This document shows positions 27,362 through 35,679 of a stretch of DNA of 64,000 nucleotides, one piece after another; position 1 is the first letter of the stretch; every line of letters starts with the position of its first letter. The position numbers were made by a program, and so were the translations under genes. This stretch comes from Pseudomonas sp. Choline-02u-1. GTDB lineage: Bacteria > Pseudomonadota > Gammaproteobacteria > Pseudomonadales > Pseudomonadaceae. The stretch covers positions 62,001-126,000 of the forward strand of contig NZ_PJBC01000067.1 of assembly GCF_002836515.1 (NCBI RefSeq), in the 5' to 3' direction. Below the pieces are notes generated by a model. The model had not been told where the DNA came from. It did not search any database and saw only the letters and a program-made list of their open reading frames with translations.

Positions 27362-27661
27362 CTATTGATGAGTGTCCGCGTCCTCGGCCGGATAAAACTC
27401 GCCCTGCTTGCCCATTTCTTTTAGCCGTTCGCGCGCGATCGCTTCAACACGGGCCACCGCGTCGCGATCGTCAGGATTAACTAATTGCAAGCACAGGCGT
27501 TGAACATTCTGATCATGGGTACCCTCGCTGAGCATCTCATGGGTGAAGACTTGTTCAGCGCGCCACAGACATAACTGGGTATGAGTTCCGCCGAGCCATA
27601 TCTCGTTGATTGATCCCAGATCGGTGGTAGCCAGTTGATCCACGGTGATTGTCTTATCCAT
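27362..27661 (-). CDS. Hypothetical protein, 99 residues
   Basis: I do not recognise this protein. It is soluble and acidic, with a charged C-terminal helix (DDRDAVARVEAIARERLKEM). The ATG at 27661 gives a sensible start, MDKTITVDQLATTDLG; the frame runs upstream to 27829, but those residues look non-coding. It is convergent with the bestrophin gene and lies downstream of the SDR on the same strand, after a gap of about 176 bases. Confidence 0.55.
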   Translation of the reverse strand: MDKTITVDQLATTDLGSINEIWLGGTHTQLCLWRAEQVFTHEMLSEGTHDQNVQRLCLQLVNPDDRDAVARVEAIARERLKEMGKQGEFYPAEDADTHQ

Positions 27662-27837
27662 TGCGCCGTACCTTGAGATGTTCGTAAACAGGTACGACTT
27701 GCGGGCATAGCGAGTCGTTCCAGCCGTCGCCAGTTCACCTGCATGCAGACCTTCTAAATCGCGCACAAATCGTGAGCATCTTATCCAGAAGCTCCAGCCT
27801 CCCTGAGCTGCAGGAGCGCGCGTTCCCATCTCCAGTT

Positions 27838-28659
27838 TCAGCGTTCGCTGTCATCCGACGCTATTGGCGTCGCTGCTGACCCCGCCAGCAGACCGCCATC
27901 AATGTTGAACTCACTACCGGTGATGTACGCAGCTTCATCGCAGGCTAATAACAGGGCCACCGCCGCGACTTCTTCGGGCATTCCGAATCTTCTGAGTGGA
28001 GTGTCTCGAACAAGTGCAGCCATTCGCTCTTCACGACCTGCATCAGTGCCCAACATTGGCTCCCACATTGGAGTAAGGATGGCGGCCGGGTGGATCGAGT
28101 TGCATCGAACTTTCAATCCCTGCTCGGCGCAGTAAAGCGCCACCGTTTTGGTGTGATTGCGAACGGCAGCTTTGGACGATGCATAGGCAGCCGCGCCAGG
28201 AATTCCGACCAGCCCGGAGCGAGAGGAAATATTGATAATGGAGCCAGCCCCGGTGCGGCGCATGGCGCGAATGGCGTATTTACAGCCGAGAAACACTCCA
28301 TCGAGATTAGTCTCATGCACGGCACGCCAGTCCTCCAGACGCGCATGCTCGGGGTCATGCTGGACAACCCCCTGCTCAAACCCGGTAATGCCGGCGTTAT
28401 TTACCAATACATCAAGGCTGCCGTGTGTCTCCACGACTTGGGTGGTTACTCGCTGCCAATTTTCTTCACACCGCACATCAAGATGCAGATAAGCGGCACG
28501 TTTTCCCAATGCGCTCGCAGCCGCTGTCCCCAGTTCGTCGTTTAAGTCAGTGAGGTAAACAAAGCAGCCGTGTTCTATGAAACCTCGAGCAATTGCGGCG
28601 CCAATCCCTTGAGCCGCACCTGTAATGACCGCGACTTTAGATGTCAGTTTATTGTCCAT
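27838..28659 (-). CDS. Short-chain dehydrogenase/reductase (classical SDR)
   Basis: NAD(P)-dependent oxidoreductase, 273 residues from the ATG at 28659 (MDNKLTSKVAVITGAAQGIG). It has the cofactor motif TGAAQGIG, an aspartate at the end of beta-2 (YLTDLND, suggesting NAD preference), NNAG, the catalytic serine in SIINISSRSG, and the YASSK active-site motif. The C-terminal ACDEAAYITGSEFNIDGGLLAG is typical of classical SDRs. An upstream in-frame extension of 19 residues is unlikely. The substrate is not evident. It is divergent from the DUF262 gene. Confidence 0.88.
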   Translation of the reverse strand: MDNKLTSKVAVITGAAQGIGAAIARGFIEHGCFVYLTDLNDELGTAAASALGKRAAYLHLDVRCEENWQRVTTQVVETHGSLDVLVNNAGITGFEQGVVQHDPEHARLEDWRAVHETNLDGVFLGCKYAIRAMRRTGAGSIINISSRSGLVGIPGAAAYASSKAAVRNHTKTVALYCAEQGLKVRCNSIHPAAILTPMWEPMLGTDAGREERMAALVRDTPLRRFGMPEEVAAVALLLACDEAAYITGSEFNIDGGLLAGSAATPIASDDSER

Positions 28660-28865
28660 AAAAGATATCTCCCCTTCGTATTTGTCTTCCTCAATTCTTC
28701 CGAGCCCAACTCCCAAACATCACATTGCCCGCATAAATGCGAAAAAATGAATGAGCACTCTCACAACCCATTCTGTTGCGGCCTTCAAGTGTCTGAGCTA
28801 ACGTCGATCCCGAGTCTCACCCTCCCTTTGCCTCTTCCGCTTCACGTGCACTCCAAGGACGAACT

Positions 28866-30680
28866 ATGGCCTACAAATCCAGCACCATTGCGGCCGTCAT
28901 CCGCCGCTTGAATCGTGACTACTACCTGCCAGCTATTCAGCGTCCCTACGTATGGACACCGGAACAGATTGTTCGCCTGTTCGACAGCTTGCTTAAAGGC
29001 TACCCCATCAGTTCTTTTCTTTTCTGGGATATAGATCCTTCTCAAGCTGAGAAACTCGATATTTATAAGTTTGTCGAAGATTTCAAATTTGGTGACTTCC
29101 ATAACGAAGAGGCCAAGATCAACGACCAACACCTGACGTTGGTACTGGACGGTCAGCAACGACTGACGTCACTGCTAATTGGATTGCGGGGCAGTTACAA
29201 GGTCAAGCTCAAGGGGAAGCGCTGGCAAAACCCCGACTCCTGGGTACGACAAAATCTATACCTCGATTTGATGAAGGATGCCAGCGACGAGGAGGCCGAA
29301 TCTGATGTGTCCTTCGGCTTGTCATTCTTCACCTCGCCACCGACCGATCGGGAAAATGCGCACTGGTTCCCTGTCAGCAGCATTATGCAGTTTGCGGACA
29401 AGGATCAATTCGACACTTACCTGGAAAAAACTCTGGAAACGCTGGAAGAGAAAGACATCAGTCGTGTGGATCGCAAGATCGTCGAGCGAAACTTGAAGAA
29501 GCTCTACCACGCCATTTGGGTGGACGAATCCATCGCTTTTTTTACCGAAAGCAGTCGATCCCTGGAGCGAGTGTTGGACATTTTTGTCCGTGCCAATGAA
29601 GGCGGTACCAAGCTCAGCAAGTCCGACTTGTTGCTGTCGACCATTACGACGACATGGGGAGATCTCAACGCACGGGAAGAAATTTATGGGTTTGTGGATT
29701 ACCTGAACACCGGTCTGGCCCGCAACAACAATTTCGACAAAGACTGGGTCATGAAGGCCTGTCTGGTGTTGTCGGATTTGCCGAACGCGTACAAGGTGTC
29801 CAATTTTACCAAGAAAAATCTGGATCTGATCCGCGAGAACTGGGGCAGAATCAAAACCGCCCTCGAAATGACAGTGCGCCTTACCAACGACTTCGGCATT
29901 GATCGCGAGACACTGACAAGCGCCAACGCTCTATTGCCGATCGCTTATTATTTTTTCCAGACGTCCATGCGTTTCAATTCCACCGAATCCACTCACGTAG
30001 GCGCCGTCCGCGCCATGCACCGATGGCTCGTCAAGGCATTGCTGGCAAGTACATTCGGCGGGTCGTCCGACGGGACCATCAGTCAGTCACGAAAGATCAT
30101 TCAGGAGAGCATGGCCACCTCCAGTGATTTCCCGGAACAAGCGTTGCTCATCGGTCTACGCAGGCAGAGCCAAATTGATTTCACCGACCCTCGTAGCCTG
30201 GACGATCTGCTGTCCCTGACCTATCAGGAGTGGACCTGCTTTTTCGCCATTTCCCTCCTGCATCCGGATACCCGCTGGGGGACCTCGCAATACCATATCG
30301 ACCACATCTTTCCTCAGGGCAGCCTGACCAAGGCGAAGCTGCTGAGCCAAGGTATTCCCGAGTCGGAGGTGGACGCTTACCTTCACGGAAAAGACCGGTT
30401 AAGCAATCTGCAATTGTTGCCTTACCTCGACAACATCGAGAAATCGGATACAGCTTTTGACGTTTGGCTGGCAGACCGCAGCCCTGAGTTCATTAATCAG
30501 CACTCGATTCCGGCCGAGCCGGAGCTTTACAAAATCGAGCGCTTCCGGGATTTCCTGGATGCGAGGGAGGGTTTACTTCGCAAGCGCTACGCCGAAATTC
30601 TCGGATTTGGTGAGGCATTGCTTGCAGAAACGATCACTCCGTTCGAGGAAGAAGACCAGGTAATCGAATCAAAAAAGTAG
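28866..30680 (+). CDS. DUF262 / HNH-nuclease protein, GmrSD-like
   Basis: 604 residues joining an N-terminal DUF262 domain to a C-terminal HNH-type (DUF1524-like) region. DUF262 motifs are LPAIQRPYVW (Gln25-Arg26) and LVLDGQQRLTSLLIG (about residue 95), which in GmrS-type proteins form a nucleotide-binding/hydrolysing site related to ParB/sulfiredoxin. Near residue 477, YHIDHIFPQGSL and then LSNLQLL form the HNH-like core. GmrSD is a type IV restriction enzyme that attacks phage DNA with modified cytosines, and many DUF262 proteins are anti-phage, so defence is a reasonable inference. The gene is visibly less GC-biased than its neighbours, suggesting transfer. Its stop overlaps the next gene by one base (TAGTG). 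Confidence 0.85.
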   Translation: MAYKSSTIAAVIRRLNRDYYLPAIQRPYVWTPEQIVRLFDSLLKGYPISSFLFWDIDPSQAEKLDIYKFVEDFKFGDFHNEEAKINDQHLTLVLDGQQRLTSLLIGLRGSYKVKLKGKRWQNPDSWVRQNLYLDLMKDASDEEAESDVSFGLSFFTSPPTDRENAHWFPVSSIMQFADKDQFDTYLEKTLETLEEKDISRVDRKIVERNLKKLYHAIWVDESIAFFTESSRSLERVLDIFVRANEGGTKLSKSDLLLSTITTTWGDLNAREEIYGFVDYLNTGLARNNNFDKDWVMKACLVLSDLPNAYKVSNFTKKNLDLIRENWGRIKTALEMTVRLTNDFGIDRETLTSANALLPIAYYFFQTSMRFNSTESTHVGAVRAMHRWLVKALLASTFGGSSDGTISQSRKIIQESMATSSDFPEQALLIGLRRQSQIDFTDPRSLDDLLSLTYQEWTCFFAISLLHPDTRWGTSQYHIDHIFPQGSLTKAKLLSQGIPESEVDAYLHGKDRLSNLQLLPYLDNIEKSDTAFDVWLADRSPEFINQHSIPAEPELYKIERFRDFLDAREGLLRKRYAEILGFGEALLAETITPFEEEDQVIESKK

Positions 30681-30916
30681 TGTCCTCGTCTCTCTTGGTA
30701 CCGAAAGCAAAAGATGGCTCCATCTTCTCGCCGACATTAAAAAGCGCCGGAGGATTTACCGTAGGGCCCAAAGGAGACGAGCGTAAAATGGCTGACTATG
30801 AACAAGCACTTGCGTATTTGAGAGCCCAACCTAAGGCTTACTGGCGGAGGCCTAACGAGAAGGGTAATTGGGGTATCGTCACAGGCGTCTGCTGGGTCGA
30901 TATCAACGAAACGTAG
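30680..30916 (+). CDS. Small protein translationally coupled to the DUF262 gene
   Basis: 78 residues from a GTG that overlaps the DUF262 stop. A shorter 42-residue form could begin at the ATG at 30788, preceded by AGGAG with 11 bases of spacing. The longer form looks protein-like throughout: FSPTLKSAGGFTVGPKGDE, then DYEQALAYLRAQPKAYWRRP, then NEKGNWGIVTGVCW, so I prefer it. I cannot name the family. No membrane segment is evident. A strong terminator follows 35 bases after the stop, so it forms a two-gene unit with the DUF262 gene and may be an accessory or regulator. Confidence 0.65.
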   Translation: MSSSLLVPKAKDGSIFSPTLKSAGGFTVGPKGDERKMADYEQALAYLRAQPKAYWRRPNEKGNWGIVTGVCWVDINET

Positions 30917-30950
30917 AACAGCCTAAAAGAATAAATCGAGGAAAAAAATG

Positions 30951-30982
30951 AAAAACGGGCCCGGAATGCGCCCGTTTTTTTT
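30951..30982 (+). terminator. Rho-independent terminator of the DUF262 operon
   Basis: AAAAACGGGC (30951-30960) pairs with GCCCGTTTTT (30970-30979) around a nine-base loop and continues into further T residues. This is a textbook intrinsic terminator. Confidence 0.9.
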
Positions 30983-31128
30983 CAGATATAAAAAATGAAA
31001 TCCTGGTTGGCGGAGTAATTTTCCATCGGCGTCGCGCTTTTTTTACCCAGCGCAAACGACCGCTTCCGGCCAAAAGCTGCTGGTCGCGGGCGTCCCCCCT
31101 TTGATTGATTGCAGCCTTCGACAACCAT

Positions 31129-31158
31129 CCTGCCGCGCACCCGAAGAGGCGCGGCAGG
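31129..31158. repeat. 10-bp perfect hairpin downstream of the OprD gene
   Basis: CCTGCCGCGC (31129-31138) and GCGCGGCAGG (31149-31158) pair perfectly around a 10-base loop. The hairpin lies about 40 bases beyond the minus-strand OprD stop. There is no T-run on that strand, so it may stabilise the 3' end of the transcript rather than terminate it. The rest of 30983-31199 holds nothing else I recognise. Confidence 0.5.
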
Positions 31159-31199
31159 AGGATGCATATCCACCAGGCCAAGCGCGACGCGGTGGAATC

Positions 31200-32546
31200 T
31201 CAGAACAACGACACCGGTATTTTCACGATGACCCGCAGCTCGTCAAAGTTGCCCTCGACCTGATGACTGCTCGCGCGATGCCAGGCGTAGCCGGCAAGGA
31301 TATTGGCCCCCTTCAGTTCGGCTGCCTGGACGGTATAACTGGCGAAAACACCGGTTTCATTATGGTGCTCGTTATCCTGAAGCGGTGAAGCGGTATAAAC
31401 ACCTTTGCTGCCTGCGTTGTAACCCGTGCCGTCAATGCCCCAGCCACGTGTATGCCAAAGTATGCTTTTGAAGCCCGGCACGCCGTAAGCCGCCCAGTCA
31501 TTGATATATTTGACCTGAAACGAGGTTTCGTTCGGCCCGTTGAAATAGGAAACCATGGTATTGGGCAACGAAATGGCATTCGATTCTTTGACGTAATCGA
31601 AGAACTCATCGCCGACTATTTTCTGCAGCCCAAACTCGACGGTATGGTTCTTGAAGCTGGGGATAACCGTCAGGCCATAGGCCTGCTGATCGATATAACC
31701 GGCCTCTTGTTTTCCGCTGGATTGAGTGTTGTAAGCCGACAACTTGACGGAGGTTTTTATCTCTCCTGTCTTGAAGTCCCGGCCTATGCCTAGATATTCC
31801 CGGTCCCAGATATCCTGAATACGGGAAACATAGACACTGCTCTTCAACCCGCCCGCACTGGTGTAATCACCCCCCGCGTAGGCGGTCCAGTCACTGCTGA
31901 CCGGGCGCATTGCATATTGAAGCCCTATAGGCTCTGTGCCGGCCGCATAGCGGGGCGCCATTTTCGAGAAATAACCGGACTTCAATACCAGACCTTTGAT
32001 GGATGAGTTTTCGAACGACCATCCATCAAAAGACGCCGGTACGGTACGCGTATCGGAAAAGTTCATCACGGGATTGGCCACTTGATGACGGCCGATTTTC
32101 AATTCCGACTCAGCCATTCGCAACTTCAGCGCGGCAACGCCCAGGCGGCTCCAGCTCGGCTCGACATCACCGTCGCTGTTGACCAGCATGCGGGTACTGC
32201 CGCCTGCCGCATCAGCGGGATTGCGCTCCAGTGCAACGACCGAATACGCAGCGAGATCAAGCCCCACGCCCACCGTCCCAGGTGTATACCCAGAGATAAA
32301 CCCCAGCTTGAAGCCCTGTTGCCAGGCAACTCGGTCATGCGAAACCCGTGGCACATCATCGGTACGATAACGGTAGACCGTGTCTCGCCTGCCGATCTCT
32401 TTGGAATACCAGTGCCGGGTATCCAGGGTCAGAGAACTTCCCTTTAAAAAACCGCTGTCGGAACTCTCCGCCAGCGCTTCAACACTCAGTAGCATGCCCG
32501 GCAAGACACACGCCAGCACAGCTCCACTCTTTACAGGAAGCCACAT
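31200..32546 (-). CDS. OprD-family outer-membrane porin
   Basis: Substrate-selective porin of 448 residues, the standard OprD-family length. A signal peptide ends near VEALA. The mature start contains GFLKGSSLTLDTRHWYSKE, and the barrel carries typical strands such as FKLGFISGYTPGTVGVGLDL, WSRLGVAALKLRMAESELKIGRH and NIDGTGYN-like turns (here GIDGTGYNAGSKGVY). The ATG at 32546 is preferred because GAGG lies eight bases upstream; the TTG at 32561 has none. OprD-family members often take up aromatic or carboxylate nutrients. It is the last gene of the same-strand block behind the 2-aminophenol genes, so it may import the substrate of that pathway. Confidence 0.92.
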   Translation of the reverse strand: MWLPVKSGAVLACVLPGMLLSVEALAESSDSGFLKGSSLTLDTRHWYSKEIGRRDTVYRYRTDDVPRVSHDRVAWQQGFKLGFISGYTPGTVGVGLDLAAYSVVALERNPADAAGGSTRMLVNSDGDVEPSWSRLGVAALKLRMAESELKIGRHQVANPVMNFSDTRTVPASFDGWSFENSSIKGLVLKSGYFSKMAPRYAAGTEPIGLQYAMRPVSSDWTAYAGGDYTSAGGLKSSVYVSRIQDIWDREYLGIGRDFKTGEIKTSVKLSAYNTQSSGKQEAGYIDQQAYGLTVIPSFKNHTVEFGLQKIVGDEFFDYVKESNAISLPNTMVSYFNGPNETSFQVKYINDWAAYGVPGFKSILWHTRGWGIDGTGYNAGSKGVYTASPLQDNEHHNETGVFASYTVQAAELKGANILAGYAWHRASSHQVEGNFDELRVIVKIPVSLF

Positions 32547-32628
32547 AGGGATAACCCTCAACTTTTATTATTTTTATATGCCGATAGCGGATTGTTACGA
32601 AGCGACCGAAAGTCACTTAACCAAGACT

Positions 32629-33555
32629 TTATCGGGACAGTTCGGACACGTACTTGACCAGCTTCTCTGCCATCTCGGCGTTGGCCGTATTCACGGGCGC
32701 AAAGTGGTTGGAATCACACAGCGCGTCATAGCGCGACTGCACGCCGGCAGCTGTTGCGCGCTTCACGTAATCGCGAACGGAGGCAAAGCGGTCACTCTGA
32801 TTGGTGATGAATACCTGCGGGACTTTTACCAGTGGCATTTGCGCCGGGGAGACTTCCTGCAAACGCTTCTGCAGCGCCTCACCTTGAATGTTGCCAAGCA
32901 CCTTGGCCTGAACGTCGCCACGTGGCAGGGTCGCATACCAGGCCAGGTCGACCACACCATCGAGCACGACCACGCCGGAGATTTTCAGCGGGTTCGCGGC
33001 ATACAGTTCGGACTCTGGTTTCAACAGACTTCTCCCCGCCAGCCACAGCGCGTAATGCCCCCCCGACGAGTGACCAATGGTGACCGTTTTCTTCAAGTCC
33101 AACGGGTACGTCTTCGCCAGCTCCTGCAACTTGTCCGCCGCGCTGGCGACCGTTTTGAAAGAGTTAGGCCACTCGCCGTAACTTCCCACACGACTGTATT
33201 CGATGTTCCACGTCGCGAAGCCTGCCTTGGTCAGCAGATCAGCGACCGGCGCCATGTAGTCGAGGCTGACATCAGCGCTCCAGCGTCCACCGTGAACCAC
33301 CACTACAACCGGAAACGGCCCTTTGCCTTTGGGTAAACGCAGGTCGCCGAAGTTATCCAGGCCTTTGCCATAATATTCACGGTGCACATCGCCCATGACC
33401 GCGGGCGCGCGCTTGACCGTTTCCTGAAACAGTGACCATTCATCCTGAGGCGCCGACAGCGGCAGTGGTTTTTCGCAGACAACATTGTTCTCTGCGGCCT
33501 GAACACCGAAGGCCACAGAGGCCAGCAATACCGACACGGCAATTTTGCTTTTCAT
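32629..33555 (-). CDS. Secreted alpha/beta hydrolase
   Basis: 308 residues with a clear signal peptide (MKSKIAVSVLLASVAFGVQA), so it probably acts in the periplasm. The fold is shown by VVVVHGGRW (oxyanion-hole HGG) and the nucleophile elbow GHSSGGHYALW; a C-terminal histidine in SNHFAPV is the likely triad member. It resembles esterases/amidases of the BD-FAE and kynurenine-formamidase type. It lies between the OprD porin and the cytoplasmic hydrolase, on the amn strand. A role in hydrolysing an amide or ester precursor before uptake is inference from position. Confidence 0.85.
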   Translation of the reverse strand: MKSKIAVSVLLASVAFGVQAAENNVVCEKPLPLSAPQDEWSLFQETVKRAPAVMGDVHREYYGKGLDNFGDLRLPKGKGPFPVVVVVHGGRWSADVSLDYMAPVADLLTKAGFATWNIEYSRVGSYGEWPNSFKTVASAADKLQELAKTYPLDLKKTVTIGHSSGGHYALWLAGRSLLKPESELYAANPLKISGVVVLDGVVDLAWYATLPRGDVQAKVLGNIQGEALQKRLQEVSPAQMPLVKVPQVFITNQSDRFASVRDYVKRATAAGVQSRYDALCDSNHFAPVNTANAEMAEKLVKYVSELSR

Positions 33556-33693
33556 TGGGAACCCTACCTTTTGTTGATTTGAAATTCACAGCCAGGTTGT
33601 TCTTGAGTCGGTTTCGCAGAGCATCAATTGGAACGAGCCAAAGCGCTCAGGTGCAAAAGAACAGTTACAACCAGGCAGAAATCGCTCTCGGAT

Positions 33694-34581
33694 TCAGGCC
33701 CGAGCGTCCAGCTTTAGCCACCGCTTGATCCACTGCACCATGGGCCCGCTGCCTGCCGCCAGGTCGTCGAGAATGTTGAAATGGTCTGAGTCCAGCGCGA
33801 GCAGCTCGGCCGGCGCACCGTGCTCTCTGCAGGCGCAGGCATAGTCCGTCGTCTGGCGGCGGAATTCGTCCGTTTCGTGCAGCCCGTAGGCCAGCATCAG
33901 GGGCGGCAGCTGCGCCGGGATGTGCAATATCGGGCTCAGCGACTCGACCGATTGCCAGGTGAAATCAATTGTCGAGGCCAGGAAGGTATGCGGCAGCGGA
34001 CGCAAGTCAAACACCCCGCTGACAGCGATGGCGCCTTGGTAGGGTTGGGCCGGCAGGCCATAGTCGCCCACCCAATCGGTCGCCAGCAGCTCGGCCACTC
34101 CGTGGGCTCCAGCCGAATGCCCGACCACCACGATGCGCTCGCGATCAATCCCGAACCGCTCGGCGTTGCGCCACAGGAAGCAGAACGCCGCGCGATGCTG
34201 GCGTACGATCTCGGCAATGGTGACTTTCGGCGCCAGGGTGTAGTTCTCGACCACCGTCACCACGCCCAGCGCGGCCAAGCCCTTGGCCACGAAGCTCCAC
34301 TCCTTGCTGGTGGTCGCCCGCCAGTAACCGCCATGAACGAAGAACACTGCCGGGCGCAAGGTTTCGGGGGTTGCCTGTTGGGGGAAAAACACGTCGAAGG
34401 TTTCGTCCAGGGTCGGGCCGTAGGGCACATCCAGCCTATTGGGCAGTTGGGCGCGTGCGATTTGGCTTTGCTCGATGAATTGCTGAACATAGCCATCGAA
34501 GTCCTTGACCGAGGCCTCGATGTCGTACTGCTCGTCAAGCTGCGCCGTCGAGGTAAAACGTTGGTAGATCGGGGTTTTCAT
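33694..34581 (-). CDS. Arylformamidase-like alpha/beta hydrolase
   Basis: 295 residues from the ATG at 34581, without a signal peptide, so cytoplasmic. It has the motif FFVHGGYWRAT, whose HGGYW is characteristic of kynurenine-formamidase-like hydrolases, the nucleophile elbow VVGHSAGAHG, and a likely catalytic histidine in DSDHFNILDDLA. Arylformamidases hydrolyse N-formyl groups on aromatic amines such as N-formylkynurenine. Beside a 2-aminophenol pathway it might release 2-aminophenol or a related amine from an N-acyl precursor; that substrate is my inference. A GGAG site lies nine bases before the ATG. Confidence 0.82.
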   Translation of the reverse strand: MKTPIYQRFTSTAQLDEQYDIEASVKDFDGYVQQFIEQSQIARAQLPNRLDVPYGPTLDETFDVFFPQQATPETLRPAVFFVHGGYWRATTSKEWSFVAKGLAALGVVTVVENYTLAPKVTIAEIVRQHRAAFCFLWRNAERFGIDRERIVVVGHSAGAHGVAELLATDWVGDYGLPAQPYQGAIAVSGVFDLRPLPHTFLASTIDFTWQSVESLSPILHIPAQLPPLMLAYGLHETDEFRRQTTDYACACREHGAPAELLALDSDHFNILDDLAAGSGPMVQWIKRWLKLDARA

Positions 34582-34640
34582 ACGGCATGCTCCGGGAAGT
34601 TCTTGGGGGCCAGCGCCATTGGCAATCGTTCGCCAAGAGG

Positions 34641-35558
34641 TCAGAACGGAAAAACCAGCTTCAGCCAATAGGCGTCGCCTTCGGCGCGATTGCGCACCGC
34701 GCGCTCCTGCTGCCACTTTGCAGTCACAAACCAACCTTGCTGACTGCTGTATTTGATCGATGGGCCGATGGCGAACGCACGACCTTTATTGTCCTCGACC
34801 CGCTCACCGCGGACATCGTCGTCGGTGGTCTGCCGGTACACGTAGCCGCCCACACCGAGCACCCAGCCATTGCGCAAGCCCCAGCCGATGGCATAGTCGG
34901 CGTGCAGCTCCTGGCCGGAACGGTAATCGGTTGCGCGGTTGCGCAGGTTGAAGTCGTACATGGTCTTGATGTCGATGTTCAGCCCGTCCGGATCGACGTA
35001 GCTGAAGGCCGCCACCGGTTGCACGGTCCAGTAATTACGGCCGATATTGACCAGATCGTCGCGGTCAAAACGTCCCGTGGGCGCGAAGAAATCGATGCCA
35101 TAGGCGGCATGCATTTTTTCACTGTAGTGGTAGCCCAGGCCGGGGCCGAACGTGATGTCGCCCAGCTCGCGCTTGCGCTGACTGGCGCCATCGAGCGAGA
35201 CCTTCAGCTCGACCAGCGGCGCGATGGCATGGAACGCCAGACTGCCGCCCAACACCTTCTGCTCGGTGACCCACACGACGCGCGGCGCGATGACATCGGC
35301 GCGCAGGCGGAAGTCCACGGGCAGCTGCCGCCCGTCATTGCCGCGCAAACGGTCGGCGCGGTAATGCTGGGCGTAGACGGTGCCATACAGGCCCGGTGGC
35401 GGCATTGCGCCGGACAAGTAGTTCTCGGCACCCATAGGGTACATGGAGCCGCCACCTTCAGTGGCGAGGGTCAGCGCGGCCGGCGCGATCAGCGAGCAGC
35501 CCAACAACAGCCGCGCGGTGACAAGAGATGGGCTTACAGCACTGTTGTTATTGTTCAT
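34641..35558 (-). CDS. SphA / phenol-MetA-type outer-membrane transport protein
   Basis: 305 residues with an N-terminal signal-like segment (ARLLLGCSLIAPAALTLATEG). The mature start GGSMYPMGAENYLSGAMPPP is the signature of the SphA/MetA_deg family of barrels encoded beside aromatic-degradation genes. Later segments such as FGPGLGYHYSEKMHAAYGID and the ending YWLKLVFPF fit beta-strands with a C-terminal phenylalanine. The likely job is passage of the pathway substrate through the outer membrane. It follows amnG on the same strand after 121 bases. Confidence 0.8.
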   Translation of the reverse strand: MNNNNSAVSPSLVTARLLLGCSLIAPAALTLATEGGGSMYPMGAENYLSGAMPPPGLYGTVYAQHYRADRLRGNDGRQLPVDFRLRADVIAPRVVWVTEQKVLGGSLAFHAIAPLVELKVSLDGASQRKRELGDITFGPGLGYHYSEKMHAAYGIDFFAPTGRFDRDDLVNIGRNYWTVQPVAAFSYVDPDGLNIDIKTMYDFNLRNRATDYRSGQELHADYAIGWGLRNGWVLGVGGYVYRQTTDDDVRGERVEDNKGRAFAIGPSIKYSSQQGWFVTAKWQQERAVRNRAEGDAYWLKLVFPF

Positions 35559-35679
35559 CGTGTCTACCCATTGATTGGCGAAAAAACCAGGCAGGCGCTT
35601 ACCTTTCGCTAGCGCAGCCGCCCCCCGGTCAGGCCCGGATCACCTGCGGGCCTTGTCGGAACAACGTGCGAATAGCGCT

